NCBI GenBank assembly: GCA_021648585.1 | Contig: JAKISM010000097.1 | Location: forward strand, 1-9,322 | From: Devosiaceae bacterium | Lineage (GTDB): Bacteria > Pseudomonadota > Alphaproteobacteria > Rhizobiales > Devosiaceae | Direction: 5' to 3' | Length of the DNA stretch: 9,322 nt | In this document: positions 6,349 through 9,322 of the stretch, in pieces | Position numbering within the stretch: position 1 is the first letter of the stretch | Layout of the letters: each line of letters starts with the position of its first letter | Translations under genes and position numbers: made by a program | The notes under the pieces: generated by a model | The model's input: only the letters and a program-made list of their open reading frames with translations | Databases searched by the model: none | Told to the model about the DNA's origin: nothing

Positions 6349-7155
6349 ATGATAATTCAGGCAATTCGCTCAATAATATTTTATATTTTCTTTATCCTAA
6401 ATACAGCTATTGTGGCTATTATATTAGGAACATTGTCGCTGTTCAAAAAACGAGGCTGGTATAGGTTCGGCTGGGTAATTGCGCAATATTGGGGTTATTC
6501 GACGCTATTTTTCTTGCGCTTTATTGTTGGGATTAAAACAATTATTTTGGGAGAAGAAAATATTCCTAAGGGCGGGTGCATTATTGGTTCTAAACATCAG
6601 TCAGATTGGGATATTTTTGCTATATTTCCAAAAGTTGGCAGGCCTTCATTTATTGCAAAAAAGATATTATTAGATATTCCGTTTTTTGGTTGGGCTGCGA
6701 GAGATTTTGATACAATTTCTGTTAATAGAAAAATGAAATCAAAGGCTATTCCTGAAATGAATAGACAGGCAAAAGAAGCAATAAAAAATGGCTGTAAAAT
6801 TATTATTTTTCCTGAAGGGACAAGGAAAGCACCATTAGCAGAGAATGATTATCGTTATGGAATTGCAAAAATGTATCAAGAGCTTGATGTGCCTGTTGTT
6901 CCTGTGGCGCTTAATTCTGGTCTGTTTTGGGCACGCAATGCGCTTGTTCTTTGGCCCGGCACTGCAACGGCAAGGTTTTTACCTCCTATCCCCAAAGGCC
7001 TTGAGCCAGATGAAATGCACGCAATGTTAAAAGAAACCATTGAAAAACATACAAATGAATTGATTTTAGAAGCTGAGAAACAGGGTCTTAGCGCTCCAAT
7101 TTCAAAAGAATTTAGAGAGAAGCTTGATTTATTAAAACAAGATTTAAGTAGTTAA
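6349..7155 (+). CDS. plsC: PlsC, 1-acyl-sn-glycerol-3-phosphate acyltransferase
   Basis: Membrane-bound acyltransferase that converts lysophosphatidic acid to phosphatidic acid, the second acylation in phospholipid synthesis. From ATG 6349 the protein is 268 aa, usual for the family. All four acyltransferase blocks are visible: HQSDWD at 83-88 (catalytic HX4D, H83 and D88), FIAKKILLDIPFFGW at 101-115, FPEGTR at 154-159, and VPVVPVALNSG at 181-191. N-terminal hydrophobic segments at about 9-31 and 50-62 anchor it in the inner membrane. An upstream in-frame TTG at 6331 exists, but ATG 6349 is preferred because the protein then begins at its hydrophobic N-terminus. It is downstream of ftsX in the same direction, probably in one operon, and its last 12 nt overlap the end of the convergent nnrS. 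Confidence 0.94.
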   Translation: MIIQAIRSIIFYIFFILNTAIVAIILGTLSLFKKRGWYRFGWVIAQYWGYSTLFFLRFIVGIKTIILGEENIPKGGCIIGSKHQSDWDIFAIFPKVGRPSFIAKKILLDIPFFGWAARDFDTISVNRKMKSKAIPEMNRQAKEAIKNGCKIIIFPEGTRKAPLAENDYRYGIAKMYQELDVPVVPVALNSGLFWARNALVLWPGTATARFLPPIPKGLEPDEMHAMLKETIEKHTNELILEAEKQGLSAPISKEFREKLDLLKQDLSS

Positions 7156-8313
7156 TATTCGCCAATAGCGAATGATGAATAATGCAAATGCTACAATCCA
7201 AAGGCTTGCGCTTATGTGAATAATAAAGCTGATTGAGGGGAAGAAATCAGCGGCAAACCGTAAAATCACACTGGTAATTATTGCTATAAAAATTAACGAT
7301 ATTATCTTATCGGCTTCTGGTTTTTGCCCGCCATGCGCTAGGCTAACTCTGCACATCATTGCAATAGTCATTATGCCGATTGCCCCTGCACTAAATAGGT
7401 GCAACGCTCCTGCTTCATTTATTAAACTTGGTGCAATTTTAGAAATAGCTAAAGCAAAAAATCCTAATGGTATGAATAAATATGCAATATGTAATATGAA
7501 TATCATCGGCTGTTTTATGCAATAAATACCTGACCAGCGAGAAAGTCTAATGAGATTAAGTAAGCCTGCAAATAGCATAAAAACAGCTACCAGCATTTGA
7601 TTAGAAAGAAACATAAATGCTAATAGTGCAATTATTGAAACTATCATTGTGATAATATCAAATTGATTAAATGGAGTAGGTAAATTTGTTTGTTTTGATT
7701 TAACAAGCCAATTTCGGGTGAAACTTGGAATGATGCGCCCGCCAATAAGCATTATTAATATGATAATTATTGCAAGAGCTAAATTGGCTGAATATTGTGA
7801 ATATCCTTTATCTATAATTTCAATATGAAAATAAAAATTGGCTAACATAAAGGCAAATAAGACTATTAACACACGTAAATTGCGCCAGTTTTTGCCAGCA
7901 ATAATTTCAATAGAAATGCTTAAGCTAAGTAAAAAGGGAAATGCAAGATCAATGAGCATTACTAGAATTGGGTTAATATTGGCAGAGAACAATATTATTA
8001 TTCTGGCTAATAGCCAAACACTTACTAATATGAATAGCTTTAGGCCAGAAATTGGCAAGCGCCCAGTCCAATTTGGTATAGCGGTTAATAAAAAACCTGC
8101 GATTACTGCGCCAGTATAGCCAAATAATAATTCATGTTTGTGCCATTCATTTGCTGAAAAAGCACTTGGCAAACTAACTGTTCCGCTAAGCATTAATATC
8201 CATAATATTAGAGAAATGATAGCCCATAAAGTCGCCCCTAGAAAAAACGGGCGATAGGCTTTGCTAAATATTGCAGGCCCTTGATATTTACGTCTTTTGC
8301 TTGCAGTTGTCAT
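7144..8313 (-). CDS. nnrS: NnrS family haem/copper membrane protein
   Basis: A polytopic inner-membrane protein of 389 aa with about 12 hydrophobic segments, the usual size and topology for NnrS. The family is known as haem- and copper-containing and linked to tolerance of nitric oxide and nitrosative stress. Hallmarks visible are FSKAYRPFFLGATLW (16-30), WHKHELLFGYTGAVIAGFLL (57-76) with H58 and H60, IPNWTGRLP (79-87), GGRIIPSFTRNWL (191-203), LHIAY (274-278) and ALHLFSAGAIGIMTIAMMCR (303-322) followed by SLAHGG (H327). The conserved histidines are likely metal or haem ligands (family knowledge plus inference). It starts 34 nt after the cueR-like gene and is probably cotranscribed with it; no strong ribosome-binding site and no FNR/NNR-type TTGAT-N4-ATCAA site is seen just upstream. 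No nitrite or nitric-oxide reductase gene is in the window. Confidence 0.92.
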   Translation of the reverse strand: MTTASKRRKYQGPAIFSKAYRPFFLGATLWAIISLILWILMLSGTVSLPSAFSANEWHKHELLFGYTGAVIAGFLLTAIPNWTGRLPISGLKLFILVSVWLLARIIILFSANINPILVMLIDLAFPFLLSLSISIEIIAGKNWRNLRVLIVLFAFMLANFYFHIEIIDKGYSQYSANLALAIIIILIMLIGGRIIPSFTRNWLVKSKQTNLPTPFNQFDIITMIVSIIALLAFMFLSNQMLVAVFMLFAGLLNLIRLSRWSGIYCIKQPMIFILHIAYLFIPLGFFALAISKIAPSLINEAGALHLFSAGAIGIMTIAMMCRVSLAHGGQKPEADKIISLIFIAIITSVILRFAADFFPSISFIIHISASLWIVAFALFIIRYWRILTT

Positions 8314-8347
8314 TTTTATTTTGCTTTATTTGGATTTTTGAAGACCT

Positions 8348-8734
8348 TTATTTGCCTGCTAAATCATCAATAATTGGGCAATCTGGTTTGTCATCTCCAT
8401 GACAATTTTCAGCTAAAGCTGTTAAAGTGGTTTTTAGTGATTTTAATTCTTTTATTTTGTGATTAATTTCAGTGATTTTTTTTGAAGCTAATGATTTTAC
8501 ATCAGCGCTGGCTCTATGTTCGTCTTCATAAAGAGAGAGCAAAAGTCGGCATTCATCAATAGAAAAACCAAGCGAGCGAGCGCGCTGTAAAAATTTTAAT
8601 CGGTGTAAATCTTTTTCAGAATAATTGCGGTAATTATTATTTTCTCTAGCAGGTTTTATCAGATTAATTTCTTCATAATAGCGGATAGTTTTTGAAGGTA
8701 ATTTAGATTTTTCTGATACTTGTCCGATGTTCAT
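8348..8734 (-). CDS. CueR/HmrR-type copper-responsive MerR-family regulator
   Basis: A transcription regulator of 128 aa (E. coli CueR has 135). The N-terminal MerR winged helix starts MNIGQVSEKSKLPSKTIRYYE, and the NNYRNYSEKDLHRLKFLQRARSLGFSIDE block follows at 33-61. The dimerisation helix runs about 80-110. The metal loop CHGDDKPDC (C111 and C119, C-x7-C) followed by PII matches the Cu(I) loop of CueR, and S76 in RASADVK is the serine that distinguishes monovalent-ion sensors from zinc sensors. The start is 8734 rather than 8767: AGAAGAG lies just upstream and homology begins there. It follows the M48 gene by 25 nt and precedes nnrS by 34 nt. No copA or copper chaperone is in view and no CueR-type operator dyad was found in the adjacent gaps. 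Cu(I) sensing is strong inference; Ag(I)/Au(I) sensing is possible. Confidence 0.9.
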   Translation of the reverse strand: MNIGQVSEKSKLPSKTIRYYEEINLIKPARENNNYRNYSEKDLHRLKFLQRARSLGFSIDECRLLLSLYEDEHRASADVKSLASKKITEINHKIKELKSLKTTLTALAENCHGDDKPDCPIIDDLAGK

Positions 8735-8759
8735 TTTTTCTCTTCTTTTAGAATTTAAT

Positions 8760-9322
8760 TTATTCAACTCTTACAATTTTATATTGTTGCCCAATAACTA
8801 GTGGGTCATCTTGATATAGGTCATTAAGCACCAAAAAAACAGAATTGGCATTATTGATATTTGCCATTTTATTTACCAAGTTAGAAATTCTATCTCCTGA
8901 TTTTGCAGTTACAAGAGCAATAGAAGAATTTTTAATTTGCGCAATATCTTTATTTCCTGCTCGTCTAAAACTTTGCAATGTGGTTTTTGCTCCATTTTCA
9001 AATTTAGCATTATCATTTTTTGTAGCAAAGATAAATCTATAGACTTCACCCTCAAAACGAACTACTGAAACCCTAAATACCCATTGGCTAGTTTGCGCTT
9101 CCCCATATGCTATCTCAATATTACCTTGTTTGTCTTTTTGTATTGTTTCAGGCTTTAGTCCAGCAATCCAGCCTGAGCGCAAATAATTTACAAGTGACAT
9201 AGTTTTTGGAACTTTAGCACTGTCAAAGCGCAGTGCTGCGCCATTATTTGCAACTGCAACAATGGCTGCTTGAGAATATTGTAATTTATATTCTTTTGGT
9301 ACGCTAAAAGTAAATCCTAAGG
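8760..9322 (-). CDS. C-terminal part of a BepA-like M48 metalloprotease with LysM-like tail (N-terminus beyond window)
   Basis: The frame is open from the right edge to the stop at 8760, giving 186 visible residues; the Met at 9200 is internal because homologous sequence continues upstream of it (LGFTFSVPKEYKL...). The segment resembles the C-terminal half of rhizobial periplasmic M48-family (BepA/YfgC-like) proteases: GFTFSVP, then ALRFDS...MSLVNYLRSGWIAG, and QWVFRVSVVRFEGEVYRFIFATK. The final 50 or so residues (about 134-185 of the fragment; TAKSGDRISNLVNKM ... FLVLNDL ... GQQYKIVRV) resemble a LysM-type module. The HEXXH protease domain would lie outside the window, so catalytic competence cannot be judged. 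Such proteins act in envelope quality control. Identification rests on remembered family patterns, so it is probable rather than certain. Confidence 0.72.
   Translation of the reverse strand, partial: LGFTFSVPKEYKLQYSQAAIVAVANNGAALRFDSAKVPKTMSLVNYLRSGWIAGLKPETIQKDKQGNIEIAYGEAQTSQWVFRVSVVRFEGEVYRFIFATKNDNAKFENGAKTTLQSFRRAGNKDIAQIKNSSIALVTAKSGDRISNLVNKMANINNANSVFLVLNDLYQDDPLVIGQQYKIVRVE

Noticed and set aside
7838..8119. Plus-strand open frame of 93 codons inside nnrS
   Set aside because: Antisense to conserved NnrS sequence; a shadow frame.
8735..8767. Upstream ATG for the CueR-like regulator adding 11 residues
   Set aside because: Family alignment begins at MNIGQVSEKS and AGAAGAG immediately precedes the ATG at 8734; the extension would overlap the protease stop.
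1..9322. Mobile elements, CRISPR arrays, phage or defence genes
   Set aside because: No transposase, integrase, terminal inverted repeats, spaced repeat array or recognised defence domains; base composition looks uniform.

Overview
The window is an AT-rich (roughly one third G+C by eye), tightly packed chromosomal segment. The protein sequences and gene order fit an alphaproteobacterium of the Rhizobiales (Hyphomicrobiales), apparently a low-GC lineage. The evidence is UbiE and UbiB facing away from MutM, rpsT just past mutM, a CpdR-type receiver and a zinc-ribbon membrane protein divergent from ftsE-ftsX-plsC, and a tail that looks like the rhizobial BepA-like M48 protease. Genus cannot be fixed from the sequence alone. 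I see no mobile element, CRISPR array, tRNA or rRNA. The segment is housekeeping DNA plus a small metal/nitric-oxide stress cluster.

Left part (1-2822): ubiE and ubiB lie on the minus strand 2 nt apart and serve ubiquinone synthesis; ubiB runs off the left edge. Divergent from them, mutM encodes formamidopyrimidine-DNA glycosylase, with its true start at 1959.

Centre-left (2823-4554): a 176-nt gap carries a near-consensus sigma-70 promoter and a 9-bp perfect hairpin in the leader of rpsT (ribosomal protein S20). Facing rpsT across only 17 nt is a minus-strand pair: a zinc-ribbon/one-TM/periplasmic-domain protein (4554-3712) followed by a CpdR-like single-domain response regulator (3696-3283). 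The usual rhizobial neighbour dnaA is not downstream of rpsT.

Centre-right (4710-7155): ftsE and ftsX (8-nt overlap), then plsC, a lysophosphatidate acyltransferase, form a plus-strand operon for cell division and membrane lipid synthesis. A 17-nt near-perfect tandem repeat sits between ftsX and plsC.

Right part (7144-9322): a minus-strand series runs from the C-terminal end of a BepA-like M48 protease with a LysM-like tail, through a CueR-type copper-responsive MerR regulator, to NnrS, a polytopic haem/copper membrane protein tied to nitric-oxide tolerance. The 3' ends of nnrS and plsC overlap by 12 nt. The most interesting points are the cueR-nnrS pairing, the unexplained zinc-ribbon protein beside ftsEX, and the rpsT leader structure. 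I found no clear sign of a wholly new system.
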